Assembly: GCA_032250905.1 (NCBI GenBank)
Contig: JAVVEQ010000041.1
Location: 1-31,264, forward strand
DNA length: 31,264 bases
Source of the DNA: Desulfotignum sp032250905
GTDB taxonomy: Bacteria > Desulfobacterota > Desulfobacteria > Desulfobacterales > Desulfobacteraceae
Direction: 5' to 3'
The position numbers and the translations under genes were made by a program. Numbering within the stretch: the stretch's first letter is position 1; each line of letters begins with the position of its first letter. Below the pieces are notes generated by a model. It ran no database searches. It had not been told where the DNA came from and saw nothing but the letters and a program-made list of their open reading frames with translations. Below, one piece after another: positions 16,491 through 24,471 of this stretch.

Positions 16491-17573
16491 TCATAAAAGA
16501 CAACAGGCAATACAGTCATGGATCTTGGGCCTGAATTCCCTGATCTTCAGATTGGAACGGGAGGGATGAACCCGGTTGGTCAATAGAATCACAATCACGC
16601 CGTTTTCCGGATCGATCCAGAAAGAGGTTCCGGTAAATCCCAGATGCCCCACCGTTCGTGGGGAAAAAAAATTCCCGGCGGCGGATCCGGTCTGTGTCGG
16701 CGTATCAAATCCCGCTGCCAGGGTATGGCCTGGATATTTCTGAACAAATTTCCCAGCCACTGCGGGATTCAGAACCCGGGGGGAGCGCTGTTCCATGGCG
16801 CACAGAATTTCCAGACAGAGATGATACACGGCCGTTGCAGATCCGAAAAGTCCGGCATGACCCTGGATCCCGCCTGAAACCCAGGCATTTTCATCTTCCA
16901 CCTCTCCTTTTAGCACCCGCCCGCGCCAGGGACAGCTTCGCGTGGAGACCAGCCGGGATTGCACTTCCTCTCCGGGCGGAGAGGCCCTGTCGATAAAAAA
17001 CAGATCAACGATTCCAAGTGGTTGATACACACGATCTTGAACAAAACAGTCCAGCCGGGTCTGTGTCACCCCGCGAATCACCCTGGAAAGCAGCATGTAC
17101 CCCAGGTCGCTGTATACCTGATTTCGGCCCGGCGGTGATGTCAGCGGCTCGGACAAAATCAGGTGATTCATGGCCTGCAGCGGATCCGTCCGGTCTTTTA
17201 CCTGTCTGAAATAGTCCCGGTGAGCCGGAAGACCGGAGGTATGGCGCAGCAGCATATCCAGGGTGATCCGTGCTTTAGGGGTCCCTGCGGTGACCGGCAG
17301 CAGATCTTTCAGGCAGGCGTCCGGATCCACGTGATTTTCCTGCACCAGCACCATCATGGCCATGGCTGTTGCCAACGGTTTGGTGAGCGAGGCAAGATCA
17401 AACAGGTCATTGTATGCCACCGGGCGTTGTGTGGTCAGATCCGCCACCCCGAATGCCTGATAATACAGAATCTTATGCCGTTTTGCACACAGCAGCACCG
17501 CACCGGGAAACACCTTTTCTTTGATCCCCTGTTGCATCAGATGGGTCACCGGATCCGGTGTCACGATTCTCAC
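16491..17573 (-). CDS. Serine hydrolase, class C beta-lactamase / PBP-like family
   Basis: Member of the serine beta-lactamase-like superfamily, which includes AmpC, DD-peptidases and esterases. Counting from the GTG at 17573 (361 aa), the motifs are SLTK (Ser62-Lys65, SxxK), YSD (154-156, YxN position) and HLGFTG (310-315, the third motif with His in place of Lys). No signal peptide is evident, so it may be cytoplasmic. It follows the LD-carboxypeptidase with a GTGA overlap and precedes mreB, so a role in murein turnover is plausible. An upstream GTG at 17588 is an alternative start without a clear ribosome-binding site. The substrate cannot be told from sequence; I would not call it an antibiotic resistance gene. 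Confidence 0.8.
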   Translation of the reverse strand: MRIVTPDPVTHLMQQGIKEKVFPGAVLLCAKRHKILYYQAFGVADLTTQRPVAYNDLFDLASLTKPLATAMAMMVLVQENHVDPDACLKDLLPVTAGTPKARITLDMLLRHTSGLPAHRDYFRQVKDRTDPLQAMNHLILSEPLTSPPGRNQVYSDLGYMLLSRVIRGVTQTRLDCFVQDRVYQPLGIVDLFFIDRASPPGEEVQSRLVSTRSCPWRGRVLKGEVEDENAWVSGGIQGHAGLFGSATAVYHLCLEILCAMEQRSPRVLNPAVAGKFVQKYPGHTLAAGFDTPTQTGSAAGNFFSPRTVGHLGFTGTSFWIDPENGVIVILLTNRVHPSRSNLKIREFRPKIHDCIACCLL

Positions 17574-18463
17574 CGTCCTTTCTGCCACTGAAGTGCCATG
17601 GTTTGCGTGTCCAGATGAACCCGGGTACCCATGGGCAGAGACAGATTCACGGGACCATGTCCTGCGGCAAGTCCCATCACCACAGGCACCTGGTATTCCC
17701 CAAAAATTTCGGCAAAAATCTCAGGCAGAAACTCTGGATGGTCGCATTGTTCAAATGTTCCGGAGATCACCGCCTGAATATGGGTGAACATGCCGGCCAG
17801 TTTCATCTGGGTCAGCATACGGTCGATTTTATACGCCGGTTCTCCCACATCCTCCAGAAACAGCACATTGTGTGAAAAATCCGGCGCAAATCCGGTTCCC
17901 AGAAGATGCGTCAACGTGGCCAGATTCCCCCCCACCAGGGTACCGGCGGCCTGTCCCGGGACCAGACAGGTCGCCAAGGATAACGATAAATCTGACATCC
18001 GGCCGGTCACGGCGTTGAAAAAACCGGTACGGGTGAGAAGGTCGGCACCGGCCAGAGACACCAGATTGGGGCCATGGACCACACCGATTTTTGCCCGCTG
18101 CATCACGGCGGTCAGCAACGCCGTGGCATCGGAAAACCCCACAAACAGCTTGGGATGGGTTTGAATCAGGTGCCAGTCCAGGTAAGGCAGCATGCGCAGG
18201 GTACCGAACCCGCCTCTGGCACAGATAATTCCCTTGATGTCCGGATCCGCAACCAGATGGTTGATCCCCTGAGCCCTATCGGGATCATCGCCGGCCAGAT
18301 ACCGTTTCTGACCAAAGATTTGGGACGGTACCTTCACGCCGAACCCCAGGGTTTTCAGGCACTCGATTCCCTGATGCAGCCGGATTTCATCAAACCGGGC
18401 GCCGGGAGCAGCCACACCCACCAGATCCCCTTTTTCAAGAAACGGAACGTGATTGATTTTCAT
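17570..18463 (-). CDS. ldcA: Murein tetrapeptide LD-carboxypeptidase (peptidase S66)
   Basis: Removes the terminal D-alanine from tetrapeptides during peptidoglycan recycling, usually in the cytoplasm. The 297-aa product shows the S66 pattern: N-terminal GDLVGVAAPGA, CARGGFGTLRMLPYLD (81-96), nucleophile Ser111 in VGFSDATAL, Glu204 in LFLEDVGEPAYKIDRML, and His269 in GLAAGHGPVN. These fit the Ser-Glu-His triad of E. coli LdcA in order and spacing. I chose the ATG at 18463 because the family core begins there; a start at 18529 would add 22 residues lying within the divergent promoter region. It is coupled to the serine hydrolase gene (GTGA overlap). Confidence 0.9.
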   Translation of the reverse strand: MKINHVPFLEKGDLVGVAAPGARFDEIRLHQGIECLKTLGFGVKVPSQIFGQKRYLAGDDPDRAQGINHLVADPDIKGIICARGGFGTLRMLPYLDWHLIQTHPKLFVGFSDATALLTAVMQRAKIGVVHGPNLVSLAGADLLTRTGFFNAVTGRMSDLSLSLATCLVPGQAAGTLVGGNLATLTHLLGTGFAPDFSHNVLFLEDVGEPAYKIDRMLTQMKLAGMFTHIQAVISGTFEQCDHPEFLPEIFAEIFGEYQVPVVMGLAAGHGPVNLSLPMGTRVHLDTQTMALQWQKGR

Positions 18464-18472
18464 TCCGGTATT

Positions 18473-18501
18473 TTGACAAAATCCAGAAAAATTGCAATAC
18501 T
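18473..18501 (+). promoter_or_regulatory. Sigma-70-type promoter for the U32 gene
   Basis: A perfect -35 TTGACA (18473-18478) and -10 AATACT (18496-18501, four of six matches) are separated by exactly 17 nt. The predicted start is near 18508, 30 nt before the U32 start codon. The site lies in the 74-nt divergent gap shared with ldcA. Confidence 0.55.
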
Positions 18502-18504
18502 GCA

Positions 18505-18526
18505 AATTTAAATAATTGTTTAAATT
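18505..18526. promoter_or_regulatory. AT-only-arm inverted repeat at the predicted +1 of the U32 gene
   Basis: Arms AATTTAAA (18505-18512) and TTTAAATT (18519-18526) are perfect inverted repeats around a 6-nt spacer. It starts at about the predicted transcription start of the U32 gene and ends just before its AAGGA ribosome-binding site. Position and symmetry fit a repressor operator, but AT-rich palindromes arise by chance, so the role is unproven. Confidence 0.4.
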
Positions 18527-18537
18527 CAAAGGATATC

Positions 18538-20505
18538 ATGCCTTCTCATACGCCCAAGATCCTGGCCCCGGCCGGGGACAAGACCACTTTTCTGGCAGCG
18601 GTCGCCGCCGGTGCGGATGCCATTTACTGCGGGTTGAAAATGTTTTCCGCCCGCATGGAAGCAGCCAATTTCAGTATTGAGGAATTGTCCCGCCTGTCCC
18701 GGCTGGCCCGATCCCGGCAGATTCAGGTGCATATTGCTTTCAACACCCTGATCAAGGAATCTGAAACCGATAAAGCGTTACGCCTGCTCTCCAAACTGAA
18801 CCAGTATGTGGTATTTGACGCATTGATCGTCCAGGATCCGGCCGTCATTTCTCTGGCCAGGCAGGCAGGTATCACCCAGGCCCTGCACCTTTCTACTCTG
18901 GGCAACCTTTCCTTTGCCGCAGGCCTGGAGACTGCCCGCATCGCCGGCTTTTCCCAGGTGGTCCTGCCCAGGGAATTTTCGTTAGACGACATCCGGGCCA
19001 TGGCCGATCAAATCCCCGAAAGCATATCCCTGGAAGTGTTTATTCACGGGGCACTGTGCTATGGCGTCTCCGGGCGGTGCTACTGGAGTTCCTGGTTTGG
19101 CGGTAAAAGTGCGCTGAGAGGTCGGTGTGTCCAACCCTGCCGGCGGATGTATCAGATGAAAGGGGAAAGACACCGGTATTTTTCCTGTATGGACTTTTCA
19201 GCGGATGTGCTGGCCAAAGTGCTCAAAGAGATCCCCCAGGTTGCCACCTGGAAAATCGAGGGCCGAAAGAAAAGCCCGCATTATGTGTTTTATACGGTCA
19301 AGGCGTTCCAACTGCTCAGGGACCACCCCTCCCGAAAAAAAGAAGCCCTGATATATCTTGATTATGCGCTGGGTCGGCCGTTCTCTCACTATAACCTGTT
19401 GTCTCACCGGACCCAAAATCCTTTAGACCATCAGGACAGCACTGAATCCGGTCTGTTTATGGGCCGGATCCAAAACCCGGCCGCCCCTTTTTTCATCACC
19501 AGAGACGCCTTGTTTACAGGAGATCTGCTGCGCATCGGCAATGAGGAAGAGGCCTTCCACACCATTCAGAAAGTCACCCGCAGTGTCCCCAAAAAAGGCA
19601 AATTCTTTTTGCCCGGGCACTTGCGTCAAAAAACAAAAAAAGGCACACCGGTTCACCTCATCGATCGCCGGACAGACGAACTGACCCTGCAACTTGGAGG
19701 ACTGGATGCTGAACTCACAGGCATGGAACGGACCCCGGTGCGCCCCGTGCCCGGGTCAAACTTTTCAGACAATACCCAGCCGCACCCCCAAAGGTCCTCC
19801 CGGGTGCATGAACGTATCACCGATATCCGGGTATCACGGAAATTGCAGGGGTTGCCACAGAAATCAGGGGCATCAGGCATCTGGATCTCCGGCGGCCGGT
19901 ACAGCACCCGACCTGACAAAAACACCTGGCTGTGGCTGGATTCCTCCATTTTCCCTCAAGAAGAACCAATGTGCCGCCAGTATATCACCACGGCCCTGAA
20001 AAAAGGGGCACGCCATTTTGTTCTCAATGCGGTCTGGCAGATCAGCCTGTTTGACCATCCGGACCGGTTGAATCTGTGGGCCGGTCCTTTCTGCAACATC
20101 ACCAACACGCCGGCCATTCAGGAGTTGAAAAAAATGGGTTTCAGCGGGGTGATCGTCTCGCCGGAACTGGATAAAAAAAACATATTGTCCCTGCCGCAAT
20201 CCTCCAGACTTCCCCTGGGGATCGTCATCCAGGGAAACTGGCCCCTGGCGGTTTCCCGCACCCTTTCCCCGGGGCTGTCTCCCGGAGATTTTTTTCTAAG
20301 CCCCAAAAAAGAAGGGGCCTGGGTCACCCGGTCCAATGATGTGTATTATATCTTTCCCAACTGGCCCCTGGATCTGACCGTGCACAGAAAGACGCTGGCC
20401 CAGGCCGGGTATACCTGTTTTGTCACACTGGAGGAGCCGGTTCCCAAGAGTGCATTTCTCAAGAACCGTCCCGGGTTGTGGAACTGGGATCTGACGCTTT
20501 TGTAG
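18538..20505 (+). CDS. Peptidase U32 family protein, RlhA/TrhP-like RNA hydroxylation enzyme
   Basis: U32 proteins include RlhA (hydroxylates C2501 of 23S rRNA) and TrhP (tRNA U34 hydroxylation) as well as proteins first described as collagenases. The 655-aa product begins with the family TIM-barrel start (ILAPAGDKTTFLAAVAAGADAIYCG) and carries the U32 signature EVFIHGALCYGVSGRCYWS (166-184). Four cysteines at 174, 181, 197 and 201 probably bind an iron-sulfur cluster. Length is close to RlhA (about 650). The C-terminal half (about 330-655) is less conserved. AAGGA lies 5 nt before the ATG. It is one of only two plus-strand genes, convergent with the beta-helix gene. Which RNA it acts on cannot be decided here. 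Confidence 0.88.
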   Translation: MPSHTPKILAPAGDKTTFLAAVAAGADAIYCGLKMFSARMEAANFSIEELSRLSRLARSRQIQVHIAFNTLIKESETDKALRLLSKLNQYVVFDALIVQDPAVISLARQAGITQALHLSTLGNLSFAAGLETARIAGFSQVVLPREFSLDDIRAMADQIPESISLEVFIHGALCYGVSGRCYWSSWFGGKSALRGRCVQPCRRMYQMKGERHRYFSCMDFSADVLAKVLKEIPQVATWKIEGRKKSPHYVFYTVKAFQLLRDHPSRKKEALIYLDYALGRPFSHYNLLSHRTQNPLDHQDSTESGLFMGRIQNPAAPFFITRDALFTGDLLRIGNEEEAFHTIQKVTRSVPKKGKFFLPGHLRQKTKKGTPVHLIDRRTDELTLQLGGLDAELTGMERTPVRPVPGSNFSDNTQPHPQRSSRVHERITDIRVSRKLQGLPQKSGASGIWISGGRYSTRPDKNTWLWLDSSIFPQEEPMCRQYITTALKKGARHFVLNAVWQISLFDHPDRLNLWAGPFCNITNTPAIQELKKMGFSGVIVSPELDKKNILSLPQSSRLPLGIVIQGNWPLAVSRTLSPGLSPGDFFLSPKKEGAWVTRSNDVYYIFPNWPLDLTVHRKTLAQAGYTCFVTLEEPVPKSAFLKNRPGLWNWDLTLL

Positions 20506-20516
20506 CCGTTCCGGTT

Positions 20517-20550
20517 CCCCGGCCACCTCTCTCTGAGCGGGTGGCCGGGG
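20517..20550. terminator. GC-rich hairpin between convergent genes
   Basis: Arms CCCCGGCCACC (20517-20527) and GGTGGCCGGGG (20540-20550) pair perfectly over 11 bp with a 12-nt loop. It lies 12 nt after the U32 stop codon and 37 nt from the end of the convergent beta-helix gene. Neither strand has a T-tract, so it may be a bidirectional transcription barrier or an mRNA 3'-end stabiliser rather than a classic intrinsic terminator. Confidence 0.6.
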
Positions 20551-20586
20551 CGAGGCCAATGATTGAATTCAGATGCTTGAAAGCGC

Positions 20587-21999
20587 TCAGGGCTTGATCC
20601 GGATGGACGGATACAGGCCCTTGCGTTCTCCGGTGCGATAGGGCTGAATAATGTTAAAGGAGATATGCTGATCATCCTGGGCATGACCGCGCTTTTCACC
20701 ATTATTATAAAAGGCGCCGTTGAGCAACAGAATGTTCTGCAGCCGTTTTTTGAACGTCTCGATAAAAACAGACCCCTTCCCGGAAAAGGTCATCTTTCCG
20801 ATGTTCAGGCTGTCTCTCACCTCTGCCAGGTCATCCAGTGCAATGGAATGGGTCTTCACATCCGCCTGGGTCCGGATCAATCCCCATATCAGATAATCAT
20901 CCGGAATATGAATGGTTTCCTCCGGGTCTATGATGGTGTGAGGCATGACAATACATCCTTCTCCCAGATGGATGCGGGCGGTTTCCTTACCGTTCAGAAA
21001 CGCGTTGAACCCCACAAAGCACCCCTGCCCCACATCCGCATGAATGATCTTGCCGCCATGGGCCGTAATACACATCCCGGCCAGCGTAGAATTGACAATA
21101 TAGGTGTTTTCCTGGGCATTGGAGCCATCCCCCATCAGCGCATTTTCCAGAAACGCCCGCTGTGACACCAGGACATTATTACCGATTCGGGTTTTCCCCA
21201 GGATCACGGCATACCGGTTCACGGCAGACGTGTTCGGTGCCTGGAACGGCTCCAGATTCATGACATCAAAGAGTTTTTCGTAGGACTCCTCTCTTTCCTT
21301 GACGAAATCATACATAATACCCCTGGGCTGGTGCTGGTCATTGATCCCCACAAAGTAATCCAGTGCCTGTTTATCAAATTTGAATTTGAATTCGAAATTC
21401 TGATTCCGGATCCAGATGGTACCGGGATCGATCTTACGGTGGAACAGTTCTCCCATCTGGACATAGGAAAATTCCCCCACAATGCAGGAATGCAGGTTCA
21501 TCAGATCCACCGTGGCAAAGGGACCTAAAAAACATCCCTCCAGGGTGGACCCGTGGATGTTGACATAATGGGTGGAAATGGTGTTCCGGATGCCGAATTC
21601 TTCCGGACTCTCCGGGTTATGGGAGTTGCTGTGCACCAGGGTTTTGTACAACAGACTGTCCCGGATGGTGATCATCTCATCTTCCACCAGAGGAATGGCC
21701 TTGGCGCACCGGATGTTGTCGCCTTCGCGCTTGAGCTCGTCCCCCCGTATATCGCTTTTGTAAATGGCGGATCGACCCACGTAGCATTTGCCAAGAAAAT
21801 AACTGCCGGCAATATTGGAGTTTCTGAAATGGAAATAGATGGGATGCTGGGAGGTGATACCGTAAAATGCGTAGAATTTGAGCATTTTCTCATGATCCAA
21901 AGCATGGAGCACAAAGGGTTCGGTATCAAACCCGAACTCATCCAGGTTCACGTTCACACGGCTGATGATTCGGTCGGCCAATTGCTGTAACTGATTCAT
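20587..21999 (-). CDS. Left-handed beta-helix (hexapeptide-like) protein, function unassigned
   Basis: I do not recognise a specific enzyme. The 470-aa product has stretches with the spacing and residue use of hexapeptide-repeat beta-helices: an N-terminal block (about 55-130, SNIAGSYFLGKCYVGRSAIYKSDI) and a longer C-terminal block (about 260-380, with TRIGNNVLVSQRAFLENALMG, HADVGQGCFVGFNAFL, IHLGEGCIVMPHTIIDPEETI). Such folds occur in acyltransferases and sugar nucleotide-modifying enzymes. The middle part (about 190-250) is a distinct insertion rich in aromatic and charged residues. No membrane segment is seen. I chose the ATG at 21999, with AAAGG 7 nt upstream; an ATG at 22026 has no good ribosome-binding site. 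It stands alone, downstream of the Ehr operon on the same strand. Confidence 0.7.
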   Translation of the reverse strand: MNQLQQLADRIISRVNVNLDEFGFDTEPFVLHALDHEKMLKFYAFYGITSQHPIYFHFRNSNIAGSYFLGKCYVGRSAIYKSDIRGDELKREGDNIRCAKAIPLVEDEMITIRDSLLYKTLVHSNSHNPESPEEFGIRNTISTHYVNIHGSTLEGCFLGPFATVDLMNLHSCIVGEFSYVQMGELFHRKIDPGTIWIRNQNFEFKFKFDKQALDYFVGINDQHQPRGIMYDFVKEREESYEKLFDVMNLEPFQAPNTSAVNRYAVILGKTRIGNNVLVSQRAFLENALMGDGSNAQENTYIVNSTLAGMCITAHGGKIIHADVGQGCFVGFNAFLNGKETARIHLGEGCIVMPHTIIDPEETIHIPDDYLIWGLIRTQADVKTHSIALDDLAEVRDSLNIGKMTFSGKGSVFIETFKKRLQNILLLNGAFYNNGEKRGHAQDDQHISFNIIQPYRTGERKGLYPSIRIKP

Positions 22000-22034
22000 T
22001 GTCGTGCCTTTCTTATGGGTTGTCATGACAGGAC

Positions 22035-22065
22035 GCTTTTTTCAAAAACAGGCTTTGAAAAAAGC
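22035..22065. promoter_or_regulatory. 12-bp perfect hairpin upstream of the beta-helix gene
   Basis: Arms GCTTTTTTCAAA (22035-22046) and TTTGAAAAAAGC (22054-22065) pair perfectly around a 7-nt loop. It lies 36 nt before the beta-helix start codon and about 130 nt past the end of the Ehr operon. It may attenuate read-through from the Ehr operon or sit in the leader of the beta-helix mRNA. The rest of the gap 22000-22193 shows no gene. Confidence 0.5.
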
Positions 22066-22193
22066 ATGTAAAATTTTTTAAACATACCACAAAAAATTAT
22101 TTCAAGACAAGAACTATCGATTGCATTCACAGCACCCACTATAGATGAATGACGCATCCGTCTGCACATGACTGTCGTCAAGACATACAAGGA

Positions 22194-22937
22194 TTATTTG
22201 AAAAACGTCAGCAGCCCGTGGAGATTGGTCAGGGGATGGGGCGGGCACCCGGGGATGAACAGGTCCACCGGCAGGATACTTTCCAGGCCGGGAGCTACCT
22301 CCGGGCTGCCGTAAAACGGTCCCCCTGTGATCGGACAGCTGCCCACTGCAATCACGACCCGGGGTTCAGGCACCGCTTCATAGGTCTTAAGCAAAGCGGT
22401 TTTCATGTTCCTGGACACCGGGCCGGTGACCACGATGGCATCGGCATGGCGCGGCGAGGCTACAAAATTGATGCCGAAACGGGCCAGGTCGAAAAACGGG
22501 GTGGCCAGCACGTTCAGATCCGCCTCACACGCGTTGCACCCGGCCGCTGAAACCTGGCGAAGCTGGAGCGACCGGCCGAACAGTTTTTTGAAATGCTGTT
22601 TTGAATGGCGGGCCAGATCCGGGAGAGTCCCGTCGGTCAGTAAATCCGCCCGGGTCGAGGTGGAAATTTCAAAATCATTGGTAAATGTGACAAATGTTTT
22701 TTCAGACACCCGTTCACAGGCACCGCAAAACACGCACCGGCCCATATCGATCCTTTTTTTTTCGACATCAATGGCATCCTGGGGGCAGGCATCGGCACAG
22801 GCCTGAACCACGGAAGGATCCGCATTCCTGTTGATATCGGGCCGTCCCCGGTACCGGGGGAACACCGCGGGTTTCTCTTTGGGGTAGTTACAGGTGCGGT
22901 ATCCTTGTTCAAACCGGTTTTTCAGTACACTGAGCAT
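22194..22937 (-). CDS. Ehr complex small subunit fused to a ferredoxin domain (HyfH/HyfI-like)
   Basis: Electron-transfer subunit of the membrane complex. The 247-aa product joins two parts that are separate proteins in E. coli hydrogenase-4. Residues about 35-80 are a ferredoxin domain, and about 110-247 a NuoB/HycG-like small subunit with proximal cluster ligands Cys134, Cys137, Cys201 and Cys231 (CNAC, GSCPITGG, PGCPPHP). The ferredoxin part keeps CxxCxxC (68, 71, 74) and a CP cysteine (51) but lacks the first two and the last cysteine of a two-cluster ferredoxin, so it should bind one [4Fe-4S] cluster. It is the last gene of the operon, 28 nt after the large subunit gene. Confidence 0.88.
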   Translation of the reverse strand: MLSVLKNRFEQGYRTCNYPKEKPAVFPRYRGRPDINRNADPSVVQACADACPQDAIDVEKKRIDMGRCVFCGACERVSEKTFVTFTNDFEISTSTRADLLTDGTLPDLARHSKQHFKKLFGRSLQLRQVSAAGCNACEADLNVLATPFFDLARFGINFVASPRHADAIVVTGPVSRNMKTALLKTYEAVPEPRVVIAVGSCPITGGPFYGSPEVAPGLESILPVDLFIPGCPPHPLTNLHGLLTFFK

Positions 22938-22965
22938 GGTGACAAACTCTCTTTATCGGTAAACA

Positions 22966-24471
22966 TCACAGATCAAACCCGCAGTAAGACAGGTTGAAAC
23001 TCTTGTTGTTCAAAGGGAAATCCGAAATGCCTGTGTCCCGCAACGCCATGGCCAGGCCGTTCCAGTTGTGAAAGGACGGATCCTTGACTTTGTAACGCAG
23101 AATGCCGCCCGTCTCATCGGTCAACAGGGCATGGGACACCTCCCCCCGCCAGGCTTCGTTTATCGTGACACTCAGGCAGTCCGGCGGCAGGGCCGGAAAG
23201 GTTCCGTCTGTTACCCGGGTGGTCACCGGACGATCGATCAAGGACTGGATCATCTCCAGGGACTGAAGGACCTCGTCCCGCCGGACCCATGCCCGGGCAA
23301 ACACATCGCCGGTTTGTCTGGCATTATCCGGGATCCGCAGATGGGGATACCGCTCTGTGGGAAAACAGCGCCTCACGTCATATGCAAGCCCGCTGGCACG
23401 GCCGGCCGGCCCCACCAGCCATAGCTGGTTGGCATCTTCTGAAGTGACCCGGCCGCATCCTTCAAACCGGGCCCGGACACTGGGGGTAAAAAAAATCAGA
23501 TCCAGTATGTGCTCCACCTGGGGCTTGAGTTCTCTGATCCGTTCATCCAGGATCTGCCGGATATTATCCTCCAGAGAAAACCGGACACCACCGGGTCTCA
23601 CCAGCCCCTTGCCGAACCGGTTGCCGCACAGCAGCAGTGACAGGTTCAGAAAATCCCCCCGGATTCTGCCAAAATAATTGGCTGGTGCCAGAAAAGCGAC
23701 ATCCATGCACAACGCCCCAAGATCCCCGATATGGTTGGCCAGCCGCTCCAGTTCCAGGGCAATGGTGCGGATGATCTTTGCCCCGTTATCCACGGCAACC
23801 GATGCCAGGGACTCCACGGCCTGGGCCATGCAAAGCCCGTGACCGATGGTGGTATCTCCGGCAATGTTTTCCGCCAGGACAGGCAGGCGTTTGGGGGCCA
23901 CCTGATGCAGGAAGGTTTCCACGCCCCGGTGCTGGTACCCCAGCTGGATCTCCAGGTGCAGGACCCGTTCCCCGATACAGTTGAACCGGAAATGTCCGGG
24001 CTCGATCACGCCCGCATGCACCGGCCCCACTGCCACCTCATGGATATCACTCCCTTCCACCTGGTAATAATCATATTTGCCCGGGATATCCTGGGTATAC
24101 TCATTGTTAAACACATCCGGTTTGTTGCGAATATTTTCGTGATACCGGACCATTTTCAACCATGGGTGGCCCTGGGGCCGGATGCCGTATTGTTCGGCGA
24201 TTTCCCGCTCAAACAGATGAAAGGGCTCACAGTCACATGTCAGTGACGGATAAATTTCCGGCGCATCACACCCGGCAGCCAGCAACACATCCGTGCGCAG
24301 GACCGCGAGGAATTTAACGGTCCCCTGGTCCTCATAGGCAAAAAAATGGACCACTTTGCCTCCGTTTCTCACCACATCGAGGGCCTGAGCGCAAAAAACA
24401 TCAAAATCAAGATGGGGAATGTCGGCGCGCCGCACCTTTCCCCCATTGATAATTTCTAAAAATTGAGTCAT
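22966..24471 (-). CDS. Ehr complex large subunit, HyfG/NuoCD-like, lacking Ni ligands
   Basis: A fusion of a NuoC-like domain (about residues 1-135, with the EREIAEQYGI motif) and a NuoD/hydrogenase large-subunit-like domain (about 150-501). In true group 4 hydrogenases two CxxC pairs bind the Ni-Fe site. Here the first site reads ENIAGDTTIGH (201-211), with Ala204 and Thr207 where the cysteines should be. The C-terminal site reads SFNLSYCGFDL, with Ser495 and Gly498 in the ligand places and a displaced Cys497. A hydrogenase active site is therefore not expected. The ATG at 24471 overlaps the hyfF stop (ATGA) and has GGAGG upstream; a start 72 nt earlier would lie inside hyfF. The protein should be peripheral, on the cytoplasmic side of the complex. 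Confidence 0.9.
   Translation of the reverse strand: MTQFLEIINGGKVRRADIPHLDFDVFCAQALDVVRNGGKVVHFFAYEDQGTVKFLAVLRTDVLLAAGCDAPEIYPSLTCDCEPFHLFEREIAEQYGIRPQGHPWLKMVRYHENIRNKPDVFNNEYTQDIPGKYDYYQVEGSDIHEVAVGPVHAGVIEPGHFRFNCIGERVLHLEIQLGYQHRGVETFLHQVAPKRLPVLAENIAGDTTIGHGLCMAQAVESLASVAVDNGAKIIRTIALELERLANHIGDLGALCMDVAFLAPANYFGRIRGDFLNLSLLLCGNRFGKGLVRPGGVRFSLEDNIRQILDERIRELKPQVEHILDLIFFTPSVRARFEGCGRVTSEDANQLWLVGPAGRASGLAYDVRRCFPTERYPHLRIPDNARQTGDVFARAWVRRDEVLQSLEMIQSLIDRPVTTRVTDGTFPALPPDCLSVTINEAWRGEVSHALLTDETGGILRYKVKDPSFHNWNGLAMALRDTGISDFPLNNKSFNLSYCGFDL

Noticed and set aside
16491..17573. Antibiotic resistance beta-lactamase
   Set aside because: The fold family is shared by peptidases and esterases, no signal peptide is evident, and the neighbours are cell-wall genes.
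22149..22179. Possible hairpin TGACG...CGTCA past the Ehr operon
   Set aside because: Arms of about 5 bp, with no T-tract; expected by chance.
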